Source: Ruminococcaceae bacterium UBA3323 (GTDB taxonomy: Bacteria; Bacillota; Clostridia; Oscillospirales; Acutalibacteraceae). Taken from it: 56,365 nt of DNA. The first letter of the stretch is position 1. Each line of letters begins with the position of its first letter. A program made the translations under genes and the position numbers. Of this stretch, positions 31,486 through 40,275 are shown one piece after another. The notes under the pieces were generated by a model. The model made no database searches, had not been told where the DNA came from, and was given only the letters and a program-made list of their open reading frames with translations. The stretch spans positions 1-56,365 of the forward strand of contig DESD01000045.1 in the NCBI GenBank assembly GCA_002361935.1. Reading direction: 5' to 3'.

Positions 31486-31956
31486 CTAAATTTTTGCATT
31501 TTCATATTTGATGTCGTGATTGTTTATGTCAATAATTCCGTAACTGCCGTTTGCAACAGCGCCGGGATTTATCAGATAAACACCGTTTTCAATTCTGAAC
31601 TGCGGCTCGTGCGTGTGACCGAACAGCGCAATATCAATGCCTCTATTTTTTGCCTCGTGAGCCAATGTAAGATAAGTAAGCTTTACATTAAAGGTATGCC
31701 CATGGCAGAGCATAATTCTTTTTCCTGCAAGGGTGAATTCCCTTGTAGTCGGTTCGGTTGAACTGAAATCCGTATTTCCGCAAACGGTAATGAAATGCAT
31801 TCTGTTTCCGAAATAAATTTTAATATCATCCAAATCATTTCCGCTGTTGCAGTCGCCGAGACAAAGAAAGTAATCGGCATCATCAATATGCTTTTCCACA
31901 ATGTCAAAAAGATTGCCTTTTCTTCCGTGAATATCAGAAACAGCAATTAATCTCAT
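31486..31956 (-). CDS. YfcE/MJ0936-family metallophosphodiesterase
   Basis: This 156-residue protein has the five metal-binding motifs of calcineurin-like phosphoesterases: DIHG (8-11), GDCN, GNTD, CHGH and GHTH. The family hydrolyses phosphodiester bonds in vitro, and natural substrates are unsettled. It is 62 bases upstream of the hydrolase gene on the same strand, so the two may form one transcript. Confidence 0.88.
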   Translation of the reverse strand: MRLIAVSDIHGRKGNLFDIVEKHIDDADYFLCLGDCNSGNDLDDIKIYFGNRMHFITVCGNTDFSSTEPTTREFTLAGKRIMLCHGHTFNVKLTYLTLAHEAKNRGIDIALFGHTHEPQFRIENGVYLINPGAVANGSYGIIDINNHDIKYENAKI

Positions 31957-32033
31957 TCATATATTCCTCTTTTTTATCATAGTATAAATCAGATAATATT
32001 ATATTAGAAATGAAAGGGGAAAACAATACAAAA

Positions 32034-32276
32034 ATGAATTTAAGTGATGAACAGATGAAAAAAATATTAAAAAATGCTTCTAAAAAAACAGGTGTTGATG
32101 TAAACAAGATGAAATCAGCGGCAGAAAACGGAAAGCTGGATGATTTTATAGGTAAAAATCTTTCCGGCGAGGCTTCTCAAAAGCTGAAATCTGTTTTAAG
32201 TGATAAAAACACAGCCGAAAAGCTGCTTTCCACTCCCGAAGCAAAGGAGCTTCTTAAAAATTTATTAAAAGGATAA
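32034..32276 (+). CDS. Small helical protein, first of a three-gene unknown cluster
   Basis: The preferred start is the second ATG (32034), which puts GAAAGGGG about 14 bases upstream. The first ATG at 32010 overlaps that site. The 80-residue product is lysine-rich and all-helical (EQMKKILKNASKKTGVDVN), with SGEASQKLKSVLSDKNTAEKLLSTPE in the middle. I recognise this as a pattern seen in clostridial genomes, always next to the following two genes, but no function is known to me. It is 3 bases ahead of the next gene. Confidence 0.6.
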   Translation: MNLSDEQMKKILKNASKKTGVDVNKMKSAAENGKLDDFIGKNLSGEASQKLKSVLSDKNTAEKLLSTPEAKELLKNLLKG

Positions 32277-32279
32277 GAT

Positions 32280-32639
32280 ATGGATAATTTAAACGATATT
32301 ATTGCAAGTCTTTCGTCTGATGATATCAATATGCTGAAAGGCGTAGCTTCTTCTATTTTAGGTGAGGATTCCGCCAATTCCAATCACAGTAATCCGCCTG
32401 CCGAGGAAAATAAACCGCAGAACGCTCTTTCCTCGCTGGGCTTTAACGGCGATGATTTTAATATGATGATGAAAGCAAAAAGTATATTTGACAGAATGAA
32501 TAAAACCTCCAATAAAAACACTGATTTGATATTGGCTCTTAAGCCCCATCTTTCTCCCGAAAACCGCAATAAGGCTGATACAGCAATCCGAATTCTGAAA
32601 ATGTTTGAAATCCTGCCGCTGCTGAAGGATTTGTTTTAG
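32280..32639 (+). CDS. Hypothetical protein, second of the three-gene cluster
   Basis: This 119-residue soluble protein has helical ends and an Asn/Pro-rich linker near 33-48. The C-terminal helix (AIRILKMFEILPLLKDLF) is amphipathic. It starts 3 bases after the first gene and abuts the third. Function is not recognised, but conserved spacing suggests the three products act together. Confidence 0.6.
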   Translation: MDNLNDIIASLSSDDINMLKGVASSILGEDSANSNHSNPPAEENKPQNALSSLGFNGDDFNMMMKAKSIFDRMNKTSNKNTDLILALKPHLSPENRNKADTAIRILKMFEILPLLKDLF

Positions 32640-32945
32640 ATGGCAGGCTTTTCAAACAGGGATATTGAGGAAGCGAAAAGGCGTGTTCGTGAAATGCAGA
32701 GCAGGGCCGAGAGTTATGTTCCGCACGAAAAGGAAACCAAAACCAATCAAAACAGTGGGCATTCGGAAAAAAAGAATATTTCTTCTCCTATGCCTGTGAC
32801 GGAAGAAAAGCCAAAAGAAGATAAATCCGATGAAAAAGATGAAAAGGACAGCTCTTATTTCATTATTCTGATACTTCTTATGCTTTTATCTCATGAAGGG
32901 GCAGACAACAAGCTGCTTCTCGCATTACTTTATTTGCTGCTGTAA
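32640..32945 (+). CDS. Hypothetical membrane protein, third of the cluster
   Basis: This 101-residue protein starts directly after the previous stop (TAGATG). A basic N-terminal part (residues 1-30) is followed by a long charged, probably disordered linker and two hydrophobic segments at the end (YFIILILLMLLS and NKLLLALLYLLL). It probably anchors the two soluble partners at the membrane. No family function is known to me. Confidence 0.6.
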   Translation: MAGFSNRDIEEAKRRVREMQSRAESYVPHEKETKTNQNSGHSEKKNISSPMPVTEEKPKEDKSDEKDEKDSSYFIILILLMLLSHEGADNKLLLALLYLLL

Positions 32946-33111
32946 ATCTTTATTTAGGTTTGCGCAAATGCGGGAAGCAGCCTTTTTTAATAAATTCAAT
33001 TTAATATGGAAATAATTGTTATGATATGATATGATATAGAAAACAGAGCAGGCAATAAAGACAAGCCCTGTACTTATCCGGATTGCCTGAAATAAATAAG
33101 AGGAAAACGAT

Positions 33112-34119
33112 ATGAGTGATTTTACAAGAGTATATTTTGAGGGGCTCGGTATAGAGTTTGATTTGCCTTCTGTTGCCTTTTCTATCGGCGGATACGAGGT
33201 GCACTGGTATGGCATTATTATTGCTTTTGGCTTTGCCCTTGCTGTGCTTTACGGCGGCCGAATGGCTTACAAATGGAAAATGAGCCTTGACGGAATGGTT
33301 GATGTTCTGCTGTGGGGCACGGTATTCGGAATTATCTGTGCCCGTGCCTATTATGTTATTTTTCAATGGGATTACTATAGCGCTCATCCGGGCGAAATTA
33401 TTGCAATATGGAATGGCGGCATAGCGATTTACGGAGGAATAATAGGCGCTCTCATCGGTGCAAAAATCGGCTGTAAGGTTGGGAAAATCAACTTTCAGAA
33501 TCTGCTTGATTTAGGTGCGCTCGGTCTTTTGATCGGTCAGGGCATCGGCAGATGGGGCAATTTCTTCAATCAGGAGGCCTTCGGAACAAACACCGATACG
33601 GCACTTTTCCGTATGTGGTCTTTAAAAATCAGAGATACGCTCTATCAGGATCAGGCAGATTTGTTTGCAAAGGGTATTGAGGTTGATCCCGAAAAGGCGG
33701 TTCATCCAACATTTTTATATGAAAGCATTTGGTGTATTGCAGTATTTATTCTGCTGCATATTGTTGTAACAAAGTTCCGAAAATTCAAGGGTGAAATATT
33801 CCTGCTTTACGGCATTTTCTATGGCCTGGAGCGTACGGTTGTTGAGGGTATGCGAACGGACAGCCTGTATATTCCGAATACGGAAATCCGTGTCAGCCAG
33901 CTTCTTTCGGCAGTGATTGTTGCTGTGTTTACCATTTGGCTGATTATCATGTTTGTAAAGCTGAAAAAGGGTACGCTTTCAAGAAAATATCTCATCAATC
34001 CGCCGCCTGTTCCGTTTGAACTTCCCGAGGCGCCTGTTGAAGTTTCATATAAGTATTCAGACGGCAGGAGTACAGCTTCGGATACAGATTTCTTTAAAAT
34101 TATCAAGGAGGAAGAATAA
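33112..34119 (+). CDS. lgt: Prolipoprotein diacylglyceryl transferase
   Basis: This 335-residue membrane protein has seven transmembrane helices and the Lgt signature GQGIGRWGNFFNQEAFG near residues 143-159, including the essential arginine and asparagine. HWYG (near 30) and a second conserved arginine region (LERTVVEGMRTDS) are also present. It attaches diacylglycerol to the cysteine of prolipoproteins. The C-terminal about 45 residues after the last helix are a soluble extension. It ends right before folD (stop and ATG adjacent). Confidence 0.95.
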   Translation: MSDFTRVYFEGLGIEFDLPSVAFSIGGYEVHWYGIIIAFGFALAVLYGGRMAYKWKMSLDGMVDVLLWGTVFGIICARAYYVIFQWDYYSAHPGEIIAIWNGGIAIYGGIIGALIGAKIGCKVGKINFQNLLDLGALGLLIGQGIGRWGNFFNQEAFGTNTDTALFRMWSLKIRDTLYQDQADLFAKGIEVDPEKAVHPTFLYESIWCIAVFILLHIVVTKFRKFKGEIFLLYGIFYGLERTVVEGMRTDSLYIPNTEIRVSQLLSAVIVAVFTIWLIIMFVKLKKGTLSRKYLINPPPVPFELPEAPVEVSYKYSDGRSTASDTDFFKIIKEEE

Positions 34120-34974
34120 ATGAATATTATTGACGGAAAAGCAGTTTCAAAAGCAGTTCGTGAAAGAGTGGCTGAAGAAACGGAAAGATTAAAGAAAAAG
34201 GGTGTAACGCCGGGACTTGCAGTTATTATAGTAGGTGAAGATCCCGCTTCTCAGGTTTATGTAAGAAATAAGGAAAAGGCGTGTGAAGAGGTTGGCTTTT
34301 ACAGTGAAAAGTTTGCACTTCCCGAAAATACAACGCAGGAGGAGCTTAATTCGCTTGTTCAGAAGCTGAATCAGCGTGACGATATTAACGGAATTCTCTG
34401 CCAGCTTCCGCTTCCTGCGCATCTTGATGATAAAGAGGTAATTAATCTTATCAGTCCAATAAAGGATGTTGATGCGTTTCATCCTGAAAATGTCGGTGCA
34501 ATTATGATCGGTGATTATCATTTTCTGCCCTGTACGCCGGCAGGTGTTATGGAACTTATTCATTCAACAGGCGTTGATGTATGCGGCAAAAAGGCTGTTG
34601 TTATCGGAAGAAGCAATATTGTGGGCAAACCGATGGCAATGCTGCTTCTTCACGAGAATGCAACGGTTGAAATTACGCATTCAAGAACTCGGAATTTATC
34701 TGAAATAACGGCAGGTGCCGATATTCTTGTTGCTGCTATCGGCAAGGCGAAGTTTGTTACTGCCGATATGGTTAAAGAGGGCGCTGTTGTAATTGATGTA
34801 GGTATGAACAGGGATGAAAACGGCAAGCTCTGCGGAGATGTTGATTTTGAAAATGTTAAGGACAAATGCTCGTATATTACGCCTGTTCCCGGCGGAGTAG
34901 GCCCGATGACAATTTCCATGCTTATGCAGAATACTCTCACTGCCGCTAAGCTTCAGAATGGTATAAAGGACTAA
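34120..34974 (+). CDS. folD: Methylenetetrahydrofolate dehydrogenase/cyclohydrolase FolD
   Basis: This 284-residue enzyme interconverts 5,10-methylene- and 10-formyl-tetrahydrofolate. Signatures are VGEDPASQVYVRNKEKACEE (substrate Tyr and Lys), GILCQLPLP, PCTPAGVMELI and VIGRSNIVGKPMA for NADP. The motif TPVPGGVGPMT is near the end. It starts directly after lgt and overlaps the next gene by one base (TAATG), so the three are translationally coupled. Confidence 0.96.
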   Translation: MNIIDGKAVSKAVRERVAEETERLKKKGVTPGLAVIIVGEDPASQVYVRNKEKACEEVGFYSEKFALPENTTQEELNSLVQKLNQRDDINGILCQLPLPAHLDDKEVINLISPIKDVDAFHPENVGAIMIGDYHFLPCTPAGVMELIHSTGVDVCGKKAVVIGRSNIVGKPMAMLLLHENATVEITHSRTRNLSEITAGADILVAAIGKAKFVTADMVKEGAVVIDVGMNRDENGKLCGDVDFENVKDKCSYITPVPGGVGPMTISMLMQNTLTAAKLQNGIKD

Positions 34975-35963
34975 TGGATAACAGCTTGTTTGATAAAATC
35001 TGCAGTTGTTGTAATTTAGGCTTGCCGAAAGGCAGGCCTAAAAGAATTTCAGGCGGATATATGCATAAAATGTACCGTATTAAAGCAAACAGCGGCGATT
35101 ATGCCGTTAAGCTTCTGAACCCTGTTATTATGCAGAGAGAAGATGTGATGAATAATTTCAGGCTTGCCGAAAATCTGGAAGCAAAGCTGCAGGCGGCAGG
35201 GCTTCCTGTTGTGCCTGCTTTGGAATTCAACGATAAAAAAATGCAGTGTATTGATAATCAGTATTTTTATGTGTTTGATTGGATAAACGGCAAATCCCTC
35301 AATCAAAAGCAGATTAAAGATGTGCATTGCAAGATTATCGGAAGGCTGTTGGCAAGGATACATAAGCTGGAATGCCCAAAAGCCTATACGGAAAAAAGCG
35401 ATGTTGTAATTGACTGGGATTTTTATATTGATAAAGCAAAGGAAACATGCCCGAAAGTTGCAAAGATGCTATTGTTTGACAAAGAGCTTCTTTATAAATT
35501 GATGGAAAAAGGAAATTCGGCTTATAAAAGACTTCCGAAAACAGTGTGTATATCGAATGGTGATATGGACAGCAAAAATGTTTTGTGGGTTGATGATAAG
35601 CCGCAGATTATTGATTTGGAATGCCTGAATTACGGAAATCCATTTACCGAACTTTTTCAGCTTTCTCTTTGTTGGTGCGGTTATGAGCAATGCAGAATAA
35701 ATTATGATTTGCTGGGTGCGTTTATTAAGTCCTATATCGCCGAATACGGCAGCTTTCATGCAGAATGGGAAGATTTGTATTACAGCAATATCGGCAGGCT
35801 GGAATGGCTTGAATATAACGTAAAAAGAGCATTGCTGATTGAATGCACGGATAAGGCAGAACAAAAGCTTGGCATTGATCAGGTTAAAGAAACAATGAAG
35901 CATATTGTTTATTATGAAAATGAAAAGGATACTCTTTTATCCTATTTGAAAAGCCTGGTGTAG
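34974..35963 (+). CDS. Aminoglycoside phosphotransferase/choline kinase-fold protein
   Basis: This 329-residue protein has the kinase-like fold: a lysine of the ATP site in YAVKLL, a catalytic loop ISNGDMDSKNVLW (Asp near 197) and metal-binding IIDLECLNYGNP. Brenner's HxDxxxxN motif appears as GDMDSKN with Asn for His. Such proteins phosphorylate small hydroxyl compounds. An antibiotic-resistance role is unlikely, given coupling to lgt-folD. The substrate is unknown. Confidence 0.8.
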   Translation: MDNSLFDKICSCCNLGLPKGRPKRISGGYMHKMYRIKANSGDYAVKLLNPVIMQREDVMNNFRLAENLEAKLQAAGLPVVPALEFNDKKMQCIDNQYFYVFDWINGKSLNQKQIKDVHCKIIGRLLARIHKLECPKAYTEKSDVVIDWDFYIDKAKETCPKVAKMLLFDKELLYKLMEKGNSAYKRLPKTVCISNGDMDSKNVLWVDDKPQIIDLECLNYGNPFTELFQLSLCWCGYEQCRINYDLLGAFIKSYIAEYGSFHAEWEDLYYSNIGRLEWLEYNVKRALLIECTDKAEQKLGIDQVKETMKHIVYYENEKDTLLSYLKSLV

Positions 35964-36004
35964 CATATTTGCTTTATGATATAATTTGATGGGGAGGAAT
36001 GTTT

Positions 36005-36259
36005 ATGGCGAATTACAGTGTTTGCGGTATTGATTGCGATATCTGCAGGTTTAAGCACGAAATGAATTGCAAGGGCTGCAAAGAAATTAAAGGAAAAGTG
36101 TTCTGGGGTGATTGTGAACTGTATCGGTGCAACTCTGAAAAGAAACAGGCACATTGCGGAAAATGCAATCAGTTTCCCTGCGGTAAATTAAAAGAATGGG
36201 CGTCAAAAGAAAATCCGGAAAGAATTGATAATCTTAAAAGCTTAATTTCATACATATAA
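36005..36259 (+). CDS. DUF3795-like cysteine-rich protein
   Basis: The second ATG (36005) is preferred because GGGGAGGA ends 6 bases before it, while the first ATG overlaps it. The 84-residue product has the DUF3795 pattern CGIDCDICRFKHEMNCKGC..DCELYRC and CGKCNQFPCGKLKEW. Its ten cysteines probably bind zinc or an iron-sulfur cluster. The role is unknown. A terminator follows. Confidence 0.8.
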   Translation: MANYSVCGIDCDICRFKHEMNCKGCKEIKGKVFWGDCELYRCNSEKKQAHCGKCNQFPCGKLKEWASKENPERIDNLKSLISYI

Positions 36260-36263
36260 TGTT

Positions 36264-36297
36264 AAAGAGCAGTTGATTTAATCAGCTGCTCTTTTTT
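36264..36297. terminator. Bidirectional terminator
   Basis: AAAGAGCAGTTGA pairs with TCAGCTGCTCTTT (one G-U) and is followed by T7. It separates convergent genes. Confidence 0.85.
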
Positions 36298-36302
36298 TAT
36301 CG

Positions 36303-37172
36303 CTATGCTTTTTTAACAGGTATCCAGACTTCGGATTTATAATCTTCTGAATTCATATTCATTGCCGGATATGCTTCAATATCCATTTCATATGTTGGGA
36401 TATAATCTGATGTCGGGAAGAATTCGGCAGTGATTTTATGCCATATATCCTGCATGGCATCAGGCATAGGACCGATACAATCAAATACAAGCCAGCTTCT
36501 TTCAGGAATTTCATTAATTCTGAAACCCTGCGGTATTTCAATATCTTTGTCGCAGATTGCAGCTATTGAATAATCAAATGTTTTTTTATCTGTTGGTGCA
36601 TTGTTGTAGCAGATGCCGAAGATGAATGTCTTATCTGTTGCTTTTTCAAGCAATGTTTTAACAGTTCCGTTCTGATGTGAACGCTCCCAGAATGCAGGAA
36701 TGGAATTTTTGTTTACACTGTCATCAATTTCCTGTGCTTCAACTTTTTCAAGCACTGTAAATGCTTTTTTTTCAACAAGTTTGTAGTTCATAATACTACC
36801 GCCTTTCAATATTAAACTAACAGATAAGCGGGAAAATGTTTTTAGTTTTGAGCCGTTCTTCTTGGCATCAGCAGGTGTAACGCCGTGAAACTTTGTAAAT
36901 GCCCTTGTAAAGCTTTCAGGGGAATTGTAGCCGTACTTTAATGCAATATCAATTACCCTTGTTTTGCTTGATGCCAACTCTTTGCCGGCAAGAGTCAGCC
37001 GTCTGTTTCGTATATATTCGCCAAGCGAATATCCGCAGAGTATTCCGAAAATCCTCTGAAAATAAAAGCTTGATGAAGCAGCTTCTTTAGCTACTTTATC
37101 ATAATCAATATTTTCAGCCAAATGATCTTCAATGTAATTGATTGCATTCTGTATGCTGTTTGCCCAATTCAT
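36303..37172 (-). CDS. AraC regulator fused to a GyrI-like effector domain
   Basis: This 289-residue protein has an N-terminal AraC DNA-binding domain (two helix-turn-helix motifs, VAKEAASSSFYFQRIFG and ALKYGYNSPESFTRAFTKFHG) and a C-terminal GyrI-like small-molecule domain from about 130 (FTVLEKVEAQEIDD..IPERSWLVFDCIGPMP), as in Rob and BmrR-type regulators. It probably senses a hydrophobic or cationic compound. It is divergent from the GH18 gene, with 160 bases between them. Confidence 0.9.
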   Translation of the reverse strand: MNWANSIQNAINYIEDHLAENIDYDKVAKEAASSSFYFQRIFGILCGYSLGEYIRNRRLTLAGKELASSKTRVIDIALKYGYNSPESFTRAFTKFHGVTPADAKKNGSKLKTFSRLSVSLILKGGSIMNYKLVEKKAFTVLEKVEAQEIDDSVNKNSIPAFWERSHQNGTVKTLLEKATDKTFIFGICYNNAPTDKKTFDYSIAAICDKDIEIPQGFRINEIPERSWLVFDCIGPMPDAMQDIWHKITAEFFPTSDYIPTYEMDIEAYPAMNMNSEDYKSEVWIPVKKA

Positions 37173-37270
37173 ATTTCCGCTCCTTTCTGTGTAATCTCAT
37201 TATAGCGGTTATCCATAATTTAATCCTAACATTTTATGCTTTCCTATGCAAGTATTTATAATTCCCTCTA

Positions 37271-37299
37271 TTGAAAAGCAGTTGTATTTATGTTAAACT
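37271..37299 (+). promoter_or_regulatory. Sigma-A promoter of the GH18 gene
   Basis: TTGAAA (37271-37276), a 17-base spacer and TAAACT (37294-37299) precede the gene by 36 bases. Confidence 0.6.
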
Positions 37300-37335
37300 G
37301 AATTACCATATTTTTTATGTTAAAGGGGAATTTTT

Positions 37336-39324
37336 ATGCGTTTTATAAAAAAGGTTTCAAATGCCCTGCATTCAAGGGGCTGTGCATATCTGTTTTTTAT
37401 TCTGTCAGCATGCGCATTTATTTTTCTGGACAGTGCCGAATGGGCTTATGGCTGGATTGCGGCTCTGTATCCGCTTGGCGATAAGTTTGTGCCGACAATG
37501 CTTGGCATTATTTCAGTCTGTATTGCGGTTACATTTCTTTATCTGCTTGTGTCCGCAGTGGCAGGGGATAAGCTGAAAAACAAAAAAGGCATCCTTGTGT
37601 TCAATATTATACATACAATAGTTTCTGTTCTTGCAGTTATTCTGTTTTTATATACGCTTGTTCTTTTGTTCGGGCTGGACAGCGGTTTCTCTCTTTCGGG
37701 CTTTGCAAAAGGCATACAGGCTGTTCTACCGGAGTTGATTTATCTGTGTCTTGCGCTTGGTATCGGTTTGGTGCTGGTTTTCTGCAGCAGCGGAAAGAAA
37801 GCATGGCAGGCGCTGGTATGCTCGGTTGTGGTAAGTGCATTGGTTATCTCCGTTTCCTGTTTGGGCTCGAAAGCAGGCGGTGTTGCCGATAAAACTTCGG
37901 TTATGCCTGTCACACTTCAGTCTGAAAATGTAATGGATGGGGCAAAAATTGTTTTTGAAAGCCTTAAAAACGGTGAAAAAGCCGATGCTGAAAATCTGCT
38001 TTCGGATAATGATCAGTGCTGGACGGCTCAGGCTCCCAACAGAGCTCCTGCCGAAGGCTTTGCCGATGCAAACAACAGCTATGTTGAAATTGAGCTTGCA
38101 AAGCCCTCAAGGATAAACACTGCCATTATTGAAGAGGTTGGAAATCAGGCACAGTATTTCCGCCTGCAGGCTTTTGTTCATGATGAATGGATAACATGCT
38201 ACCAGAGTGAAAAAATCCAGTCTATGCGTCTTTGCAGCTTTGATCCGGTTGAAACGGACCGTATTCGTCTTTCCATAGATAAGTTCAGGGATGAAGATAC
38301 ACCTGTTAAAATCAAATCCATCAAGCTTTATAATGAGCCGGCTCGCTCTGCCGATGATTTTGAGGTAACTGCTTATCAGAGATTAGACGGCGATGTTCCA
38401 ACAGAAATTCTTGCAAAGGGCGAAGCGTATGTTAAAAACTATGCACGGTTTTATGATGTTTACAGTACGGTAATTGTTTTTGCCGCCGTTCACTGGGATG
38501 AAAACGGAAATATGAATTTCGGCGAAGCAAGGGAGGAAACGTTTGCAAAAGAGCTTACAGCCCTTAAAGAAATCATTGCAAAGCGCTCCAATCAGAATCA
38601 CAAAGTAAAATTGATTGTAACAACTCTTGCCGATGGTGCTTTTGGTAGCGGTGTTAATTTTTATATGACCGAGCATTGGGAGAAGATTGCAGACCAAACT
38701 GTTGCTTTTGCACAGAAATATGATATAGACGGTGTTGATATAGATTGGGAATATCCGCAAACCTCGGCTGATTGGAAGATTTATGACAGCTTTATTCAAA
38801 AGCTTAAAACGGATCTGAACGCTGTAAAAGAGGGCTCCATCATATCAACGGCCCTTTCGGCAGGTCAGCTTGGTCTGTCAAAGGAAACCTATGATTCAAT
38901 AGATCAGATTCAGTTTATGGCTTATGACGGCAATGATACAGATGGGTATCAAAGCTCTCTGCAGCAGGCTGAAGACGGTGTTAAGACATTTGTTGATAAC
39001 GGCTGTGATTTAAGTAAAATCAATATCGGTATTGCGGCCTATGGCAGACCGATAAACAGCACTCCGTATTGGGCAACTTGGCGTGATCTTAAGGATGCAA
39101 ACTATTGGAATAGTAAGTATTATACAGTTGAGGATGCCAATCAGGTTTATGAAGGCACATTCTGTTCTCCTGCTCTTGCAGGCGATAAAACCGCTTATGC
39201 ACTCTTCAGCGGAGCAGGCGGCGTAATGGTATTCCGTGTCGGCTGTGATAAAACAATGGATGATCCGAATTCCGTTGCAAACGGTATCGAAAATACACTT
39301 AATAGATATGTAACAAATTGGTAA
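37336..39324 (+). CDS. Membrane protein with five helices, discoidin-like domain and GH18 domain
   Basis: This 662-residue protein starts with five predicted transmembrane helices (about 16-32, 54-76, 85-113, 133-150, 157-176). Residues about 200-335 look like a discoidin/F5-8C (CBM32-like) domain (QCWTAQAPNR..YVEIELAKPSRINTAIIEEV..VKIKSIKLYN). From about 345 to 660 lies a GH18 domain with the catalytic signature DGVDIDWEYP (Asp465, Asp468, Asp470, Glu472). GH18 enzymes cut chitin, peptidoglycan-like or N-glycan GlcNAc linkages. With the membrane part first, the catalytic part would be outside the cell, so host mucin or glycoproteins or its own cell wall are candidate substrates. Such a multi-helix anchor is unusual for this family. 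Confidence 0.8.
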   Translation: MRFIKKVSNALHSRGCAYLFFILSACAFIFLDSAEWAYGWIAALYPLGDKFVPTMLGIISVCIAVTFLYLLVSAVAGDKLKNKKGILVFNIIHTIVSVLAVILFLYTLVLLFGLDSGFSLSGFAKGIQAVLPELIYLCLALGIGLVLVFCSSGKKAWQALVCSVVVSALVISVSCLGSKAGGVADKTSVMPVTLQSENVMDGAKIVFESLKNGEKADAENLLSDNDQCWTAQAPNRAPAEGFADANNSYVEIELAKPSRINTAIIEEVGNQAQYFRLQAFVHDEWITCYQSEKIQSMRLCSFDPVETDRIRLSIDKFRDEDTPVKIKSIKLYNEPARSADDFEVTAYQRLDGDVPTEILAKGEAYVKNYARFYDVYSTVIVFAAVHWDENGNMNFGEAREETFAKELTALKEIIAKRSNQNHKVKLIVTTLADGAFGSGVNFYMTEHWEKIADQTVAFAQKYDIDGVDIDWEYPQTSADWKIYDSFIQKLKTDLNAVKEGSIISTALSAGQLGLSKETYDSIDQIQFMAYDGNDTDGYQSSLQQAEDGVKTFVDNGCDLSKINIGIAAYGRPINSTPYWATWRDLKDANYWNSKYYTVEDANQVYEGTFCSPALAGDKTAYALFSGAGGVMVFRVGCDKTMDDPNSVANGIENTLNRYVTNW

Positions 39325-39368
39325 ATATAAAAGAGGTTATCGTTACGATAACCTCTTTTATATTTACC
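39320..39368. terminator. Very long terminator hairpin after GH18
   Basis: A 23-bp perfect stem with a 3-base loop (TTA) begins at GGTAAATATAAAAGAGG and includes the GH18 stop codon. Both sides have U-rich stretches. It can terminate both converging genes. Confidence 0.85.
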
Positions 39369-39414
39369 GCTGAATCTTTCGGAAATTCACACTAAGTTTA
39401 AGGAAAAGTATCTG

Positions 39415-40143
39415 CTATATTTGATTCCTAAATTGTTTTGGGGTTTTACCAAATTCTTTTTTAAAACAAGATATGAAATAGCTCTCCGAACAGAAGCCCA
39501 GATAATATGCAATATCTGACACGGAATAATTATCCTTAAGCATTTCTTTTGATGCCTGCAGCCTTTGAGTTCTAATGTATTTTGATAGATTGATTCCCAT
39601 GTTTTTCTTAAATAGATAAGATAAATAGTCCCCTGATAATCCGCATTCTTTAGACAATGTTACAACATCCAGCCTTTCATGAAGGTGGGTGTTTATATAA
39701 TGTAAACACTTTCTTATGGGTTGAGGATAAACGCTTTTCTCTCTGCTTTCAGCCACCATATCAGTTAGTGTAATGCATTTTTGGATTACATCTTCAACGA
39801 TATCATCTGTTTTTGTCATTTTGTCAATGTTCATAATGCAATTATCCGAAAAATTGTAAGCTGTTGTTTCATCAAGCCCGCCCTGAATTGCCGAACGGGT
39901 AATAAGTGTAAACAATGATACAACCCAATATTTTATTTGCCTTAAATTATCATCTGACATTTTGCCGATCGTTATTCCGCTGTCAATCATATTGTTAATC
40001 ATAAGTTTAACATCGGTACGGCTTCCTTTTTTTATGCCTGATAAAAATGTTGTTTCCAATTCAAAAGAAGTATGTATAATGCCGTTTTCTCTTTCTTCAA
40101 AAATATGGCTTTCATCAAGTATATGAATTTTATATTTGTTCAT
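39415..40143 (-). CDS. AraC-family regulator
   Basis: The ATG at 40143 (MNKYKIH) is taken because the in-frame codons before it lack a ribosome binding site. Residues 1-140 are an unrecognised helical sensor region, and the last 100 residues hold two helix-turn-helix motifs (LSKECGLSGDYLSYLFKKNMG and IAYYLGFCSESYFISCFKKEFG). It resembles AraC-type regulators of sugar use. It is divergent from the two APH-fold genes, which may be its targets. Confidence 0.85.
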   Translation of the reverse strand: MNKYKIHILDESHIFEERENGIIHTSFELETTFLSGIKKGSRTDVKLMINNMIDSGITIGKMSDDNLRQIKYWVVSLFTLITRSAIQGGLDETTAYNFSDNCIMNIDKMTKTDDIVEDVIQKCITLTDMVAESREKSVYPQPIRKCLHYINTHLHERLDVVTLSKECGLSGDYLSYLFKKNMGINLSKYIRTQRLQASKEMLKDNYSVSDIAYYLGFCSESYFISCFKKEFGKTPKQFRNQI

Positions 40144-40275
40144 TCTAATCACCATAATAAAAATATCATATTATTGTTGATTATTCAACGAAATTGTTAT
40201 ATAAATATAAGAAATATTATATTTTTTGAATCTGTGTATCGATATGATGATATTGTAAGAATTGGAGGTGCTTAT

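Noticed and set aside
33020..33045. ATGATAT short tandem repeat before lgt
   Set aside because: Only about three units in AT-rich spacer. There is no sign of phase variation or function.
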